Source: Tetrahymena elliotti 4EA
Lineage: Eukaryota > Ciliophora > Oligohymenophorea > Hymenostomatida > Tetrahymenidae
NCBI GenBank assembly: GCA_000231825.2
Contig: JH720382.1
Span: 124,001-188,000 of the forward strand
Direction of reading: 5' to 3'
Length of the DNA stretch: 64,000 nt
Shown here: positions 13,625-27,044 of the stretch, piece by piece
Layout of the letters: each line of letters starts with the position of its first letter
How positions within the stretch are numbered: position 1 is the first letter of the stretch
Notes under the pieces: generated by a model
Seen by the model: only the letters and a program-made list of their open reading frames with translations
What the model was told of the DNA's origin: nothing
Databases searched by the model: none
Made by a program: the position numbers and the translations under genes

Positions 13625-14455
13625 TTTTAATCTAATATTATGAAATTCCTTGTTTTTTATTTATCTTTTTGTTTTAATTAATTGTTTATTTTTTTAAGAC
13701 AATATCAAATTTTATATTTCCAAGATATTATATTTATACACTTCCCAAGATTTTTATACTAAAATCAAACAGATTAACAAATGCCTTTACATCAAAGCAT
13801 GGTGGGGGTACTTTCTGAAATGCTAATTATTAATTAACTTGCTGCATTACTTTTTTATTAATTCTTTGATCAGATAAGACAGATAATTGATAAATGCATA
13901 CTACTTTATTCTATTGCTTATCTTTTTGTCAAGCTGAACTATTACAAGATAAAATAAAGTCTTTACAACTTACCATAATCAAAACCAATATCAATATTTG
14001 ACTCCCTCCAAACTGAATAGTCATAAGTCAAGCCATTATTCCATAAAGTTAATAAAATTTATAAGTAGGGGCTTTTACTAGTGAGTATTTGTGTTTTAAA
14101 ACAGTAGGTTATTTTATAACAAAGTAAGTGAATTTGTGAAGAAAAGCATCAACATTCTTTATTGATATTTACATTTAAAATTTATCTGCTTAATTGATTG
14201 AATACCCTTTATATTATTTTAACAAAAAATCGTATTTACTTTGTTAAAAGAAAGAAATTATAAAATGTAAGAAAAATCATTAATGTATTTATTTATTGGT
14301 TTCTAATCAATTAAAAATCTAAAGAAATAAAGTGCTTGAAGTTATTTGAAAAAGTAAGTTGATTGATATTTTAATTATTTATTTGAATTCTATTTTATGA
14401 CAATATTGAACATAAATATTAAACGAAATACCTATTTTGTTAAAGTAAAATTATT
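13625..14455. other. Intergenic spacer between two minus-strand genes
   Basis: It separates the start of the uridine kinase from the end of the TPR-like membrane protein. A slightly GC-richer patch lies near 13790-13815. No RNA gene or open frame with coding texture is seen. Confidence 0.5.
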
Positions 14456-15540
14456 TCATTATTTTTGTGTAGCAGCTTATTACTAGCTAGATAAGAAAGT
14501 AGGATTAAGTTTATTTATTTGATTTATAATTTTGTTGTATTGATCTGTTTATTAATTTTTAGAGTAGATTTAAGATTGTAAAAATAGTGCTTCAAGGTTA
14601 TTTTTATCCTTATCAAGTACTTACTTGACATATTTTTAAGAAAGATCAGTCTAGTGGTCTAAAAGTAGTTTAGCAGCTGTGATTTAGTCAGGTATTTATT
14701 TTAATTCATTAGGAGGGAACTTCTTGATAAAAGAGAGCAAATAGTCAATTTCTTTAGGTTCAAGATATAATTCTTTCTTAAGTACATCATTTATGCGATC
14801 AGCCATCAAAGCAAAGTTGCTAGTTTGTTCATAGTTCTTTATTTATTATACTGCAGCTCTGTAATACTAAGCAGGATTTAAGGCTAAATAATAGTTCAAG
14901 CATTTATCAGCTTCTTCAAATCTGTTGTCTAAACTATATTTAGTGCAGGCATTATAAAATTCATCAAAATAGAAAGGTTTCTACTTTCCATAGCGTTCAC
15001 AATTTAAGGCCATCTAACGAATCAAAACATCATCAACATATTTACGATCGATAGCAACAGTATTTTTGAGGTAGAAAGCATACTTTTCATATTCGCATAC
15101 TTAGCTTGCAAACATTTACACTTCACGTTCGTTAGGATATTTCTCACATAACTCAACTGCAATCTTTCTGATTTCTCCAGTAATCTTTTCATTTAATGAT
15201 AATGATACATTTTCAATAAGAAATTCATCAAGTATTTTCTTAATATCTTCTAAACTAAACTTAGAACTATCATTTTGGTATTCCTTTTTGAATTCCAAAA
15301 GCTTCATAAGTATCTTGAATTCATATCTATTATCATATTCTAATTTTTTCATATATGCTAACCCTAATAAACCATTTAAAACTAAAAAACCTAATAATAA
15401 TCTCAAAGGTTTTTTTTGGAATTTAACTTCTTCAGGCTTTTGCTATGAAATAATCTATTCAGTTTCAGTAGAAAATCTTTTGAAGCTTTAACTCATTAAA
15501 CTTCTAAACTAACCTTATTGAGATCTTTAGAATGAGGCAT
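14456..15540 (-). CDS. Membrane-anchored protein with TPR-like helices
   Basis: Two exons (complement of 15514-15540 and 14456-15454) give 341 residues. The first exon carries only nine codons, and the 59-base intron starts GTTAGT. Residues about 28-44 form one hydrophobic helix (LLLGFLVLNGLLGLAY) flanked by lysines, resembling an N-terminal membrane or mitochondrial anchor. The rest is helical; a segment around the middle (RFEEADKCLNYYLALNP) has the small/large residue pattern of a TPR unit, and a later DKDKNNLEALFLQSQIY stretch is similar. I do not recognise an exact family. A tail-in-cytosol or matrix scaffold role is inference from the helical repeats only. Confidence 0.85.
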
Positions 15541-16434
15541 ATTTCTTTGAAGAAAAACCCTTTAAAAATTTAGTTGTTAGGTTAAACATTTTATGAAGAT
15601 ATATATCCTTTAAAAATTAATTAAAACAAAGATTTTTTTATTATTATATATTGTTTAATAGTGAAGGATACAAATTAATTTCTTAAAGATTCTAATATCT
15701 TCATCAAATTAAAAATCAAATGTAGAAAGTTCTTTTTTCATTTAGATCAATTAATATTTAAAATTTTTGTAAAAAACAAAGTTGTTCAAACAATAAAATC
15801 ATATTTAAAATAAACTGTTTCTTTCAAATTCTTAATCATTTCAAAATACTCATATTAAATCAACTTAAATTTCAAAAAAGTGTATTTGTCTGAAATACAG
15901 TTTAGGTAATAATATCTTTTTTTGCAATTAGCATTGTAAAATTAATATTTTAAAAAAATAAAAAGGAGCCAGGCACTAAATAGATTTATTTTAATGAATG
16001 GAGTATGTTAATTGAAAAGGATATCTCTGATAACATAACAGATAAAGATAAAAAAAATCTGTTTCCAAAAAATAAAGACTTGTTGATTTTATTTTAAATC
16101 AGGCTAATTGATGTAATTAATGTATGAAAAATACAAAATAATTCTTATTAATTTCATTTAAAAAATAAAATCGTATAATGAGGATTATAAAATTTGGTTT
16201 TTAATAACTAATTTTATTTATATAAAAAAATATTGTGTAGAATTTCTAAACAAAAAATAACAAAAATAATTAAACTAATTTAAAAAATAAATTTTAAATA
16301 AAATATTAATTTTATTTTAGTTTTATAATTTGTTTGTATTCAAGTAAACATAAAAGATAGTGTTCAGTAATTTGAGTTATTTAAATATTTTTTAATTTTT
16401 GTTAGAATATTAATTAATATTAAATATTTGAAAC
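15541..16434. other. Intergenic, nothing distinct seen
   Basis: AT-rich spacer between two minus-strand genes. I found no coding texture, RNA gene or repeat on either strand. Confidence 0.5.
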
Positions 16435-17374
16435 TCAATTCAAAAATTATTACTCAACTTTAATGTTGATTCTTCTCTTAATTTCTTTGGATTCTACTTT
16501 CTATAATTTACTAATAGGGAGTTTAATTAAGGATAAGTCAGGTGTTGATTTTATTTAACCATAAGACTAGTTCTCTAGTAATTTGGCTTTTAATTAATTT
16601 TAATTTTAATATTAATATTAATTTTACCTGCTAAAAATATTATCATTTTTAATATTTTTTTCATAATTTCCTTAAATGAACTAAGCAAATTAGTTATTTA
16701 TTGGAATTAAATTGTTTAATTTATTTCCTTAAAAATTTGTATTTTGATTTATATTAATATCTTATAATGAATTTCTTAAATTTCCTTTTGAGATTTATTT
16801 TCTATTCCTATCTCTTGCATTCAAGCTTTCACTACCATTATACATATGCTAAAACTAATTTTATTGTTAATTGTCAGGGCCACTTTAATTTGTTTATTAA
16901 ATAAGAGACCTGTTCATACCAGGTACTTTATAGGATAAATTGTTTCTTTATTCATCAAAGAAAAACTCCTTTTTTGCAGGCTTACATTCACTTTTAGTCA
17001 TTTTTTAAGCAGAGTCTATAATTAATCTATTTTCAAGTTATTCGTCATGGTTAAAATTTCTTGGAGTGGTTCCATCCTAAAAAGAAATGCTCTCTGTACT
17101 TGTTTCAAAGTGCTTTTTCTCAACTTATTTTCTACTTGCTTAGCTTTTATTTTCTTTAAAACTTTCATTTTCACTGTCAAATTTATTTTTCTTCTTTTGA
17201 GTTTATATTTATGAACCTTAAAGTTTTAATTCTGAATTAGCTTAAGAATTCTAAATACTTGGAAGTTACATTTTCTTATCTTTAAAATTTATTTTTAAAA
17301 ATTATAAAAATAATATAAAAATTATCAATTATCACCTTATGAAGAGCTTTTATTTTATTGTAAGAGTGACTCAT
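16435..17374 (-). CDS. Hypothetical Asn/Gln/Ser-rich protein
   Basis: Two exons (complement of 17336-17374 and 16435-17274) give 292 residues. The first exon codes 13 residues (MSHSYNKIKALHK), and the 61-base intron keeps phase. The protein is hydrophilic and low in complexity, with Lys/Glu-rich and Asn/Gln-rich patches, basic clusters such as QKKKNK and SKEIKRR, and no membrane helix or known fold that I can see. The AT-rich run around 16595-16630 looks like an intron but is open in the same frame, so I read through it. Function unknown. Confidence 0.75.
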
Positions 17375-18242
17375 ACTAAATTCTAAAACAAAATATTTAC
17401 AAATGAATTAAAATTAGTAATTCTTAAAATATTACATCATTTTTTAGCATTTCTAAATATAATCTTCTTGTTTTTAAAATTTCTTTTCCCATTCGCTCTT
17501 TTCATTTTTATTTGAAATTATCTATCTAGTTGCTTCACTTAATTATTTTTATAATTTTCTATTATTTCAACAAAAATTATATTTCACACCAATAGTATAT
17601 TTCCAAATATGTTATTGATAAAAAAATAATACATAATCTGTTAGTCTTTCTCTTCTAATAGCTTATGCATATCAATTAAATCTTTTGAATACTTATTTTT
17701 GTTATTAAACTGATCAACTTTTTTGCTAGGGCTTAAGTAGATTTCAGATTGAATCATTTATTTTGTTATGAAAAGAGGAACTAAAAACTTGCTTCGTAAA
17801 TATATTTTTTTTACTAAAAATTGTGTTAATAAAAGATATTCCGCCAAATATTAAATTAGTTTTATAATCATGCTCTAAAACTAATTATTATCATTAAATC
17901 ATGTAAGAAAAATAACTTTGAAATAATAACCACAAACAATTTTATAAAACGTAATACTATTTTTTTTCTAAATTTAGATATTTTTTACTTTCTATCTATC
18001 TTTCCTTATTTTTAATTTTGTCAAAATTGATTTTTCTAAAATTTTTCAAAATTATTTTATTAAATTTAGCAAGTAACTTTAATCATTTAATCTATGCAAA
18101 TTTATATAAACATACAATAATAGCATGAAAAATACCCTAATATATTGTTAATATCAATAAAAAGTGTGTCTTATCAAGTTATTAATTTAAGTATTTCTAA
18201 AAAAATATTTTGATTTAAAATAGTAATAAAAAATAGAATATA
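17375..18242. other. Divergent intergenic region
   Basis: It lies between a minus-strand start (17374) and a plus-strand start (18243), so it should hold both promoters. No conserved box could be assigned in this AT-rich sequence. Confidence 0.5.
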
Positions 18243-19459
18243 ATGAGCAATAATAATACAGATTAGTAGAAATAAAATAAAATTTAAGTTTAAAAAGAAG
18301 AACAACCCTTAGATACTGTTAGCTGCATTAAATGGCTAAATCAAGACGTTTTTTTTGTTAGTACTTGGGCTTCAGAAATTATAGGATATTAAGTAAGGTT
18401 ATTTTGTTAAAATTAAATATTTTAAATTTCATAAAAAAGGTATTGTAAATGGAAATCAAAACAATCTTTTATAAGAAACTTGAGCACTTAACAATATTAA
18501 ATATTGATATATAAATGACTCAAAAAGGAGTATTAATATGGTATACGAATGAATTAGGAGAGTTACTTTAATTATATGCAAATGAAGATGTTTCAGCTTC
18601 TTACTTGATAGCAGAATATCCTATAGTATTTATTTAAAGTATTTCATAAGGACTCCTCACAGTTGATATGGCAGGTTATATAAGAATCAACAAAAAAATA
18701 ATAAACGAGTAAATTACTAAACCATCAGAAAATAATTAGTCATAGACAATAAAATTAACAGAGTATTGTGGAGTTTAATTAAATTATTAAAATTAAAATC
18801 AGACTTTAATAGGCTGTTTTGTTGACTTTCCATATCTACTGTTATATGGAATGAGTAAATATATTTACCTAGTAGATCTCTAATATAATGTTTTTGATTT
18901 AGTAGAGCATCCATTAAAAAATGTTTATGTGAGCTGTGGTCAAATTAAAAAAAGTTCATCTTAAAAAGGAGAAATAATTTTAGGGAGCTTTGATGGTTTG
19001 ATTTGCAAAATTAAGTTTGAAAAATTTGGAGATGACTTTTTTATATGGGATAAAGATGAGTCTAAAAATAGTTTGCTACACTTTACTAAAAGAGAAATTC
19101 AACTTTTAAAAGAATACAATTAGTAAGCTTAGTCTATGAGTAATTAGAGATAAAATTTACCTAATTCTTTAAATGTTTACACATTTAGTATTAATTCTCT
19201 TTAAATGCTGCCATTAAATAGTAAAGGTAAAAGAAATTTCATTACAGGTGGAGGAGATGGTAAAGTTATATTATCGAAAAAACCATACTCTCAATTTTTA
19301 GAAAATTATATCCTGTAAAGTGTATCTAGCATAAGTCTAAATTAATCATCTAATCTACTTGCTATAGCAGTTGGCTATGATTGGCATTAAGGAAATAAAC
19401 CACAAAATTACACTCCATTTATTGAAGTTATCAAATTAAATAGTAATTTGTATGGTTGA
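18243..19459 (+). CDS. Rae1/Bub3-family WD-repeat protein
   Basis: Two exons (18243-18392 and 18440-19459, intron 47 bases) give 389 residues, close to the usual length of Rae1/Gle2 (about 370). The N-terminus has the family pattern DTVSCIKW then FFVSTWASEI, matching the first WD blade. Near the C-terminus a GGGDGKV blade is followed by LAIAVGYDWHQGN and a proline-containing turn. The YDW-x-x-G motif is typical of Rae1 rather than Bub3. Rae1 acts in mRNA export at the nuclear pore and in spindle assembly; Bub3 in the spindle checkpoint. Internal blades are diverged, and ciliate Q codons are frequent. A Rae1 role is the likelier reading, with Bub3 as the alternative. Confidence 0.8.
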
Positions 19460-20026
19460 AAAATCTCTTACTAGGTCCAACATTCAGTTTGTTTGAACTA
19501 TACAAAAGATTAAAAAATCGAATGTGAATAAAATATTTTTTTGTTAGAAAAATAATATTTTTTTAAGTTTTTTTGTCTCAAATTTATTTAGATTTTCAAT
19601 GAATTTTCAAAATTAAAATTGGATTAATATTCTAACACATTTCTTATATCCTATTTTAAAATTTTTGAATCTAAATTATTATTTGATACAATATAAATAT
19701 TATTTATTTGCTTTATTTCCTTAAATATTATTTATTTGCTTTATTTCCTTTATGTTTTTGAAGTATCCAAATCATCATTTTTATTTTTTAAATAATTTCA
19801 AAATTAAATTTAAAGAAAAATATTAATTAGCAGCAAACTTAAAATAATTGAAATTAACAATCATGTGTTCGAATCACAAATATTTAGACTTTTTTTCTAT
19901 TTGAAAAAATATTTTTGTTTTTTTAATGAAAACACATAATAAAAATAAATTTATTTTAATTATTATTAAAAAGAAAAAGTGGAAATTTAGTTTTAAATTT
20001 GAATGAAAAGAAAGAATTCAATTAAA
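19460..20026. other. Convergent intergenic region
   Basis: It lies between two gene ends. It holds the 28-base tandem duplication at 19694-19749 and a tRNA T-arm-like string near 19865-19877 that is not part of a tRNA. Nothing else is seen. Confidence 0.55.
19694..19749. repeat. Perfect 28-bp tandem duplication
   Basis: Two identical 28-base units (19694-19721 and 19722-19749) lie in the intergenic space downstream of the Rae1-like gene. A recent slippage duplication is the simplest reading. Confidence 0.9.
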
Positions 20027-22315
20027 TCAGGATTTAAGTGAGTCAAATATCTAGCATTCTAAGAATTAGATATCTGTGAACGTGTGAAGAGCTTTTTAAA
20101 GAATGATTTCATCTTGTTAAACTGCTTCTAAATCTATGAAAGACTAAAAGTATTCTTTGACAGATTTAAGTATTTAATTTAAGCAGTTGTAATGAATTTG
20201 TGTTTTGCTTTTTTCTTCCAAATCATTTTCAAATAATTCTATTAAACTTGATAAAAGCTGGTAATTCATTACTATGACTTCAAGACAGTTTCTTTTATTT
20301 TAATTTCCTTTTTTCTTTTCAATTACTTTTTATGTTTCTTTGTTGATGTTCATGAAGTGATCGAGCACTATTTCTTGGAAGAAATTATAGTCTTCTTTAT
20401 CAGCACAATCTTTAAGTGCTTTCATTTGTGTATACATTTAATTTTTAAGAGAAAGCAATCTTTTCTTTAGACTCTCTTCTAATTAAGTTGTTTCAATATT
20501 TTCTGCCATACCTTTCATGTCAAAAACAAATGATTCGTGAAGAGAATTCATCTAGTTATCAAATTTTTTTAGTATTTCTAAAACTTCAGGCTTTTAGAAA
20601 TGGTCTGGAGTTTATTTCATCAATGCTTCCATTTTATTTTCAAGATAATCTTGCAACTCTTCAAGCTTAGTTTCTACAGGGGTTGCAATAATTATTTTAG
20701 AAATTTACATCAGAACATGAAAATATTTCTCAGCATTACTTTATAATATATCCATGTAATCTTTAATATTTTCAGGAGTGGAATCATGATTAATTTTGAA
20801 TGAATCTTCTGAATCATCTAGACGATTGAATTTTTTGATAGTTCCTTCTTCTTCGGAAGTTTCAAATATAAACACAGTTTAGTTTAACATGTATTTTAAG
20901 ATCTATGAATTCAAATCAGTGTATATTTCTTTGAGGATTTAAGTCAAATTTAAAGTTGGAGTTGAGAATTTTTTCATTGTATTTTTCAAATAACCATAAT
21001 TGATTGTTAATGAGTTTTATTCTATTTTTGCAAAAGCGAAGAAACGCTTCTTCAACATTTTTGAGAGAGTTTCTAAATACTTTAAAATCTTTTCAAAGAA
21101 ATCCTCAAAAAATGGAGTTTATCTAACAATATCATTTTTTAAGAAAATAGCTGCTACCTCATTAGCTTCAAGATAATCTTTGATATACAACAAAATATCA
21201 TCTTCACTGATAATTAAACAATTTTCTTCATTCTTTTCCATTAATTCTACCTTTTCATCTAATCTTTTGATTGTTTCAACTAGCTTTTTAAAGAGCTCGA
21301 ATGTTTATCTTACACTTTGCAATTCATTAAAAAGATACTATATGTCATTTGGATCTAAATCAATTACTTCATTCATTGCCTTTTATCTTAGCATTTTCAT
21401 TTAAACATCTGGTAAAAATGTTTCAGGGACTGTAATTCTATCATCTCCAATCATCTTATTAAACTTTTTGAATACTTCATAATGTTCATTCTTCATAATG
21501 GCTTCTCCTATATTTACTTCTTCTTTCTTTTTATCTTTTTCTTTCTCTTTTTCAGAACCCTCTTTGTTTTCATCATCTTTCTTTTCTTCCTCCTTTGCTT
21601 TCTTTTTCTTTTCTTCAGCTTCTTTTTTCTTTTTCTTTTCTTCCTCTTCTAGTGCTGTTAAGACACTCATATCTCCTTAAGAAAAGTCTAATTTCTCATC
21701 ATTCTCAATATCGGTCTTATCTTTATTTTCTTGAGTATTACTAGGATTGCTTGTTAAACTTTAATCTACACTTTTTTCATCTTTAGTTGATTTATTTAAA
21801 TTATCCTTATTAGCCTTTTCCTCTCTGACTTTATCTGTCTCACTTGCTTTTGGCTAGCTATCAAGATTAGTTATATTTTTATTTTAACTACTGGTATCTG
21901 CAGGTGCTGGTGCTGCAGTGTTATTTAATGTAGCATTAGTTGGTTAGCTTGTGTTTGCAGTTGTGGATGCTAAAGTAGAAGAACCAGCTGCTGCAGTTGT
22001 TGAATTAGTATTTCGATTTTCCTCTTCTTTCTTTTTTTATTCTTCTTCTTTTTTCTTTTTTGCTTTCTCATCTTTCCTCTTCTATCTCTCCTCATCTTCT
22101 TTCTTTTTTCTTTCCATTTCCTCCTTCTTTTATTTCATTTCTTCACGCTTTTTCTTTTCTTAAATTCTTTTTGTATTTTCCAATCCCAACAAACTATCAA
22201 GCTAGATCTTCTGTCTCTCATTCGTTCTGAGTTGGTTCTCAATTTTATGTCTAAATGCGTCAAACGAAAGGGCATTATCACATGTTTTCTAAAATTCAAA
22301 AACAAGCCTTTACAT
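20027..22315 (-). CDS. Lys/Glu-rich coiled-coil protein
   Basis: A single open frame of 762 residues runs from ATG 22315 to TGA 20027. Residues about 55-110 and 220-270 are dense Lys/Glu coiled-coil blocks (for example EEEEKKKKKEAEEKKKK), separated by a Ser/Thr/Ala/Pro-rich linker. The C-terminal half (from about 290) is a long helical region with hydrophobic heptads and no catalytic motif that I recognise. The opening MQRLVFEFQKTCDN is helical, and an intron-like acceptor lies just upstream, so extra 5-prime exons are possible. The run of acidic and basic repeats suggests a structural or cytoskeletal role, but that is inference. Confidence 0.82.
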
Positions 22316-22960
22316 CCTATCTAAATTCTGTTTATATATATATATTTTTTATTTTTTATTCTGTTCCTTTTTAACTAAAATTTAAATCAACTAGTTTGCA
22401 AAATTAATTTGAAATTGTTTAATCTATATGACAGCTATTATAATAATAATAATAATTATAAATTAATTATCTTCGTTTTTAACAATTAAATTCCACGATT
22501 TACTATTTTAGAGGCTGTCTTGTCTATTCAAAATATCATTAATTTTATTTTTCATTCATTTTGATTAAAAATACCATGAAAAAAATATAAATAATTTTGT
22601 TGAGTCCTTTTAAAATGCAGTTATTTCTAAAATAAACAAATCTAAAATGTCATCTAAAATTTTAAAGCAAACTACTAATTACTTCAGAAAGTATTAACAA
22701 TCAAGTATTGAAATAATAAATTCATATTTATGATATTGAAAATAGATCAATATTGATTTGATTGTAATCTATTAAATTATAAAAAAAGTTAAGTGATTTA
22801 TTTTAAGTGATAATAATTAAAACCAAAGTATAAATATTAATAATAATATTAATTAATTATCATTGGCTATGGATTTATAATATCTAAATAAGATATTAAT
22901 TTTTGTGATAAATATTAACAAGAAATTAAGTTTATAAATTAATACAAAATACCTTTTCCT
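22316..22960. other. Divergent intergenic region
   Basis: It lies between two divergent starts and contains a short TA run near 22333-22343 and an AAT-type run near 22440-22455. No further exon of either gene could be supported. Confidence 0.5.
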
Positions 22961-24133
22961 ATGACTCAACAACCTAATCAAAATAGATATGAAGATAATT
23001 AATATTAAAAACTTAATGAAAATGATATTAGGGAGAATATTATTCGTTAGTATTAGTAGTAATATGGGCATATTCCAAATGATATATCAAGACCAAAGTC
23101 TATTGAAAATTTGAAGAACTAATACAAAGAATTTGATAAAGCTAGAAACTAATAGATAAACTAGAGCGATGTTAAAAAAAATGAACTGCTTTAAAAACTT
23201 GTTGAGGATTATAGATAGTTAAAAGATTAATCTTTGAACGTGCAAAGGGAAAACGATATAAAAATGAAAGAATTAGTTGAAAAAATGTAATAATAGGATT
23301 TAATTATCTAAAAGATGTCAAATGAAAACAAGACTTTGCATAATTATTATTAAAGAGCAGAAAACCTTCTCTAGCAGTAAAAAGATAAAATTCAAGAATT
23401 AGAAGAGCTTCTCAAATAGGCTTAATAGGCATCTATCAAAGATAAATAGCAAATATAGAATCTTAATCAGGCTAATTCTCCAAGCAAACTATTTAAAGAA
23501 TCTGAAACTAGGAATTATGTGAACACTCTTTCAGATGAAGAACTTATAGAATTGATAAAAATCAAAAGAAAAATTGACTTTGAAAAAGTTCTATCATAAA
23601 AAGAAAAAGCTGATTAACAAATAGTATTGGAAGCACTTCCATTAATTAACTAAAGCTAAAGCAACCCCTTGTCTTCAAGATAATTTATTAGGAATTAAAG
23701 ATCCACATCAACATTTAAAAAAGGATTAGATAATTATTAAGATTAGCTTGTTTAGTAGTAATCTGTGATATTAAACTAGCAAAAAGTTATTGATAAATTG
23801 TTAAATCATACTCACCAAAACCAATAAATACTCTAAAAAGATTTATAATAGCAACCTTAAATTTAATCAGCTTCAAAATAACCTTAAATAGAGTTCGTAA
23901 AAGACCTCTCTTCTACTAGGTTGAATTCATCAAGACTTAAAAATAGATCTCCAATTAAAAGTAACAGAGATTAACACATGGAATATCTATAAAAATCAAT
24001 TGAATCAAAAGATAAACTCCTATTAGATATACATAATAGTAAATTAAAAAAAGATAAAGATGAAGCATTAATTGATTTCTTCAATAAGCAATCTTCTTAT
24101 TTGGTTGATTCTATTTATGATAAGAAAAAATGA
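22961..24133 (+). CDS. Gln-rich coiled-coil protein
   Basis: A single exon encodes 390 residues, ending at TGA 24131-24133. About one residue in eight is Gln, mostly TAA or TAG codons. Residues about 45-180 form a continuous coiled coil (heptads such as KNELLQKLVEDYRQLKDQ and KDKIQELEELLKQAQQ), followed by a Ser/Arg-rich linker and a second short helical segment near the end. There is no signal peptide, membrane helix or enzymatic motif. The architecture is typical of ciliate basal body, cytoskeletal or scaffold proteins, but no specific family is recognised. Confidence 0.85.
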
Positions 24134-24933
24134 ATGAATTAGATTAGATATAGAATAATTTATTAGTTTAAAATAAAGATTCTAACAGAAAAGATTAATA
24201 AAATTAATGTATTTTATATTAAATTTTAGGAAGTAATATAGATTTTATATTTACACTTAATTCTAAAAAAACAACTCTTTCAACAATTTTACTAATAAAA
24301 TAATTATCTTACAAATCATATTTCCTTTTATTTCTTTCATAAAAAGGGAACAATTTTCAAACACTTCTTATTAAATCATTTAATTTTTATTTGTTAAGAA
24401 TTCATCTAAATTAAAATAGATTTTATTTGTAATTATTTTTTTCATTGTTGAGTTTATTGATTTTTTGTCAACAATTCGAATTATTATTTTTTAATTAATA
24501 TAAACAATTTTCTATTATTCAAATGTTTTAATTTGATAATTAGTTAAATTCTAATTTAATAAAGACAAATGAAATAAAGGATTTAACTAATTTATTAATC
24601 TATAATTTAATAAAAGAAAATAATTTAAATATTAAAAAGTACCCATTAACTTTTAGAAGAAATTTCCCTCAAAAAACAAAAAAAATGAATAAAGACCTAA
24701 TCATCATAAGTAAATAAGCAAATTAATTCATTAAAAAATCAATAAAATCAAATCCTTCTTTATTTTTAATTGAAAATTTATATGCTCAAAGGCTTTGAGA
24801 GTTTTAATTTAATGAAAAACTTTAATACGATACAAATAAATTAAATATGAATTAAGTCGAATATAAAAGCAAATTTTTATTTATTTAAATTCATTTTAGA
24901 AGGTTTTGAAAAATTCATTTTTATTTTAGGAAA
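24134..24933. other. Convergent intergenic region
   Basis: AT-rich spacer between two gene ends; no coding texture or RNA gene seen on either strand. Confidence 0.5.
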
Positions 24934-27044
24934 TCACATAAAATTATAATCAAAATGCTTTAGGCTAGGAAAATAACTTTCCATGATAGCTAATGTTTGT
25001 TTAATGCATTACTCATAATTGCTTTAGTGCATAATTTTTATTAATTCATCATATTTGAGTTTATTGCCATTTAAAGTATAAATATTATTGATTGAGAAAA
25101 TTCTATTCCAGGATGCACAAAGAGCTAATCTTAGCATTATTTTAGCCTTTGTATCTTTTTCTAGCTAAATATATTTAGAAGAAGATAAAACCTTTTTGAG
25201 TTATGGGGGAGGGCTTAAATCTAATAAATCTGATTAATTATTTGCAGGTTTTATTTATGTATCCTTTTTTTAGATAGTCTTTTATGCATTTGTTGTATTT
25301 TATGGTTTAGCTTTTGTTTTGGTGTTTGTTTATTATAATTTGTTGGCTGTAACTACTGCTTTCTTTTCCAATTGATTATCAAATAAAATTGAGTGGTAGA
25401 AAGTTTTTAAGTTAGTCATAATTACAGCTCTAAAAGGAAGTTTTAAATCATCAGGAAGTTTTTCATAATATTTATCTGTTTCATTTATATTCTCATCAAA
25501 AAATTGTTTGATGCTTGGATACTTGTCTTCTTTTAGCTATTTGACTAGACTGTATTAGCTTTCAAATTCTTAACTCCATATTGTTTCATCTGTGTTTAAT
25601 CTATCTTCCATTTATTTATAAGTCTTAGAGAATGTAAATTAAGCAAAATTTAAAGAAAGATTAAAAATATTTTCTTTTTCATTTAACATTTTCTTTAGAT
25701 TTTTAACAAAGTAATAAATTAACTTGCTTAAAAAGAATTTTAACAAAAGGAAATTAGATTTATTAACAGTCCCATTCATAAAATTGATTTTTTGATTGAA
25801 AAATATGTAATTATCAATCAAGAATCCATAAACATTGATCAAAGCTGTATAATTTTTTATCTACTCTTACAAAGAAGAGTCAGTTTTTTATTAAACTAAA
25901 ATAGATGTAATCATAGCATCTTCTCTTTCCAAACTATCTCTTTCCACTAATTCTTCCTCACTTTACTCCTCTTATTTTTTCTATTCTTCTATATTAATTT
26001 TGATTACAGATTGCAATATATCTAACTCATCGTTTTTTTTCTCAAAATCTTCATAAAATTATAAAGTTTCTTTCAAGTTAACAAGCTAATCCTATATAAT
26101 ACTACTCTAATAAAGATCTTTAAATCCTATTCTTTTTTAATAATCTATAACAAATATCTCTTTAAATAATTTTATTAAAGGTATTGATATATCTTGTGTT
26201 TTCTTTTTAGGGGCTTTTGAAATTTAGAATCCACTTTTTTAGTTTAATCATAATATTGTTAGTATTTATACAAATTGTTTATTTTATTTATAAAATTTAC
26301 CCTGAACATAAATCTTCTATTTTCTTGAGGAGTTTAGTTTGTGAACTTCCTTCAAAAGGTAAACACCCAAACATCATTTTATAAAGAATTACACCTAAAG
26401 ACCAAATATCTACCTAAATTTATATTATAAATTATTCATAAATCAACTAATTCTTTAAATATTTTGCATACTTTATATCCATACTGCTTCCTTTAAAGAA
26501 CTTCTGGAGCTGCATATGATGGAGTACATGAACTTGATTAAATCATTTGATTGACTGCTGCTTTTCTTGCTAATCCAAAATCTGATATTTTTGGTAATCC
26601 ATTTTACATTAAAATATTAGAACCCTTTAAATCTCTGTGAATAAAACCGGCTTCATGAATAGCACGAATACCCTAAAGTATATTTGCAAACATATTAAGT
26701 GCTTTCTTTTCCGACAATACACCTCCTTCATATTATTTCAAATAGGAATCTAGTGTACCTTATTCACAATATTCCATAATTATAATTGGATATTCTTTAT
26801 ATACAAAATTTTCAACATATTTGACTATATATGGGCTCTTTATTGTCATCAAAGCTTTTAATTCTTGCTAAATATATCTCTCTTTAACCTCTCTTATTTT
26901 TTTGAGAGCAAACTTATTTTAATTTTCATCTTCACATAGATACACTGAAGAAAATCCACCACTACCTAGCTTTTAAATTAAGTTGTATTTTCCTATTAAA
27001 ATTTAGTTTTCTTCTGCTTTCTGCTAACTTTTTTAAGAATCCAT
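24934..27044 (-). CDS. ULK/Atg1-like Ser/Thr protein kinase
   Basis: Three exons (complement of 26472-27044, 26301-26413, 24934-26233) give 661 residues. The kinase domain (about 22-250) is complete: glycine loop GSGGFSSVY, catalytic Lys in FALKKI, HRDLKGSN, DFG in ISDFGLA, APE in AAPEVL and VDIWSLGV, split by an intron just before VDIW. The pattern of HRDLKGSNILM with a GTLDSYL hinge region is close to the ULK/Atg1-like and related kinases that are numerous in ciliates. The C-terminal 400 residues are helical with an acidic linker and a Pro/Asn-rich patch; a final Trp-containing region (CASWNRIF) may be a helical bundle. The substrate is unknown, and autophagy is only a family-based possibility. 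Confidence 0.88.

Noticed and set aside
18717..18914. Minus-strand frame inside the Rae1-like gene
   Set aside because: Shadow of the plus-strand WD protein, without coding texture of its own.
19865..19877. tRNA T-arm-like string GTGTTCGAATCAC
   Set aside because: No matching acceptor, D or anticodon arms around it, so it is not a tRNA gene; a remnant or chance match.
21498..22163. Plus-strand Ser/Phe-rich frames
   Set aside because: They are the reverse complement of the Lys/Glu coiled-coil codons (AAA/GAA read as TTT/TTC).
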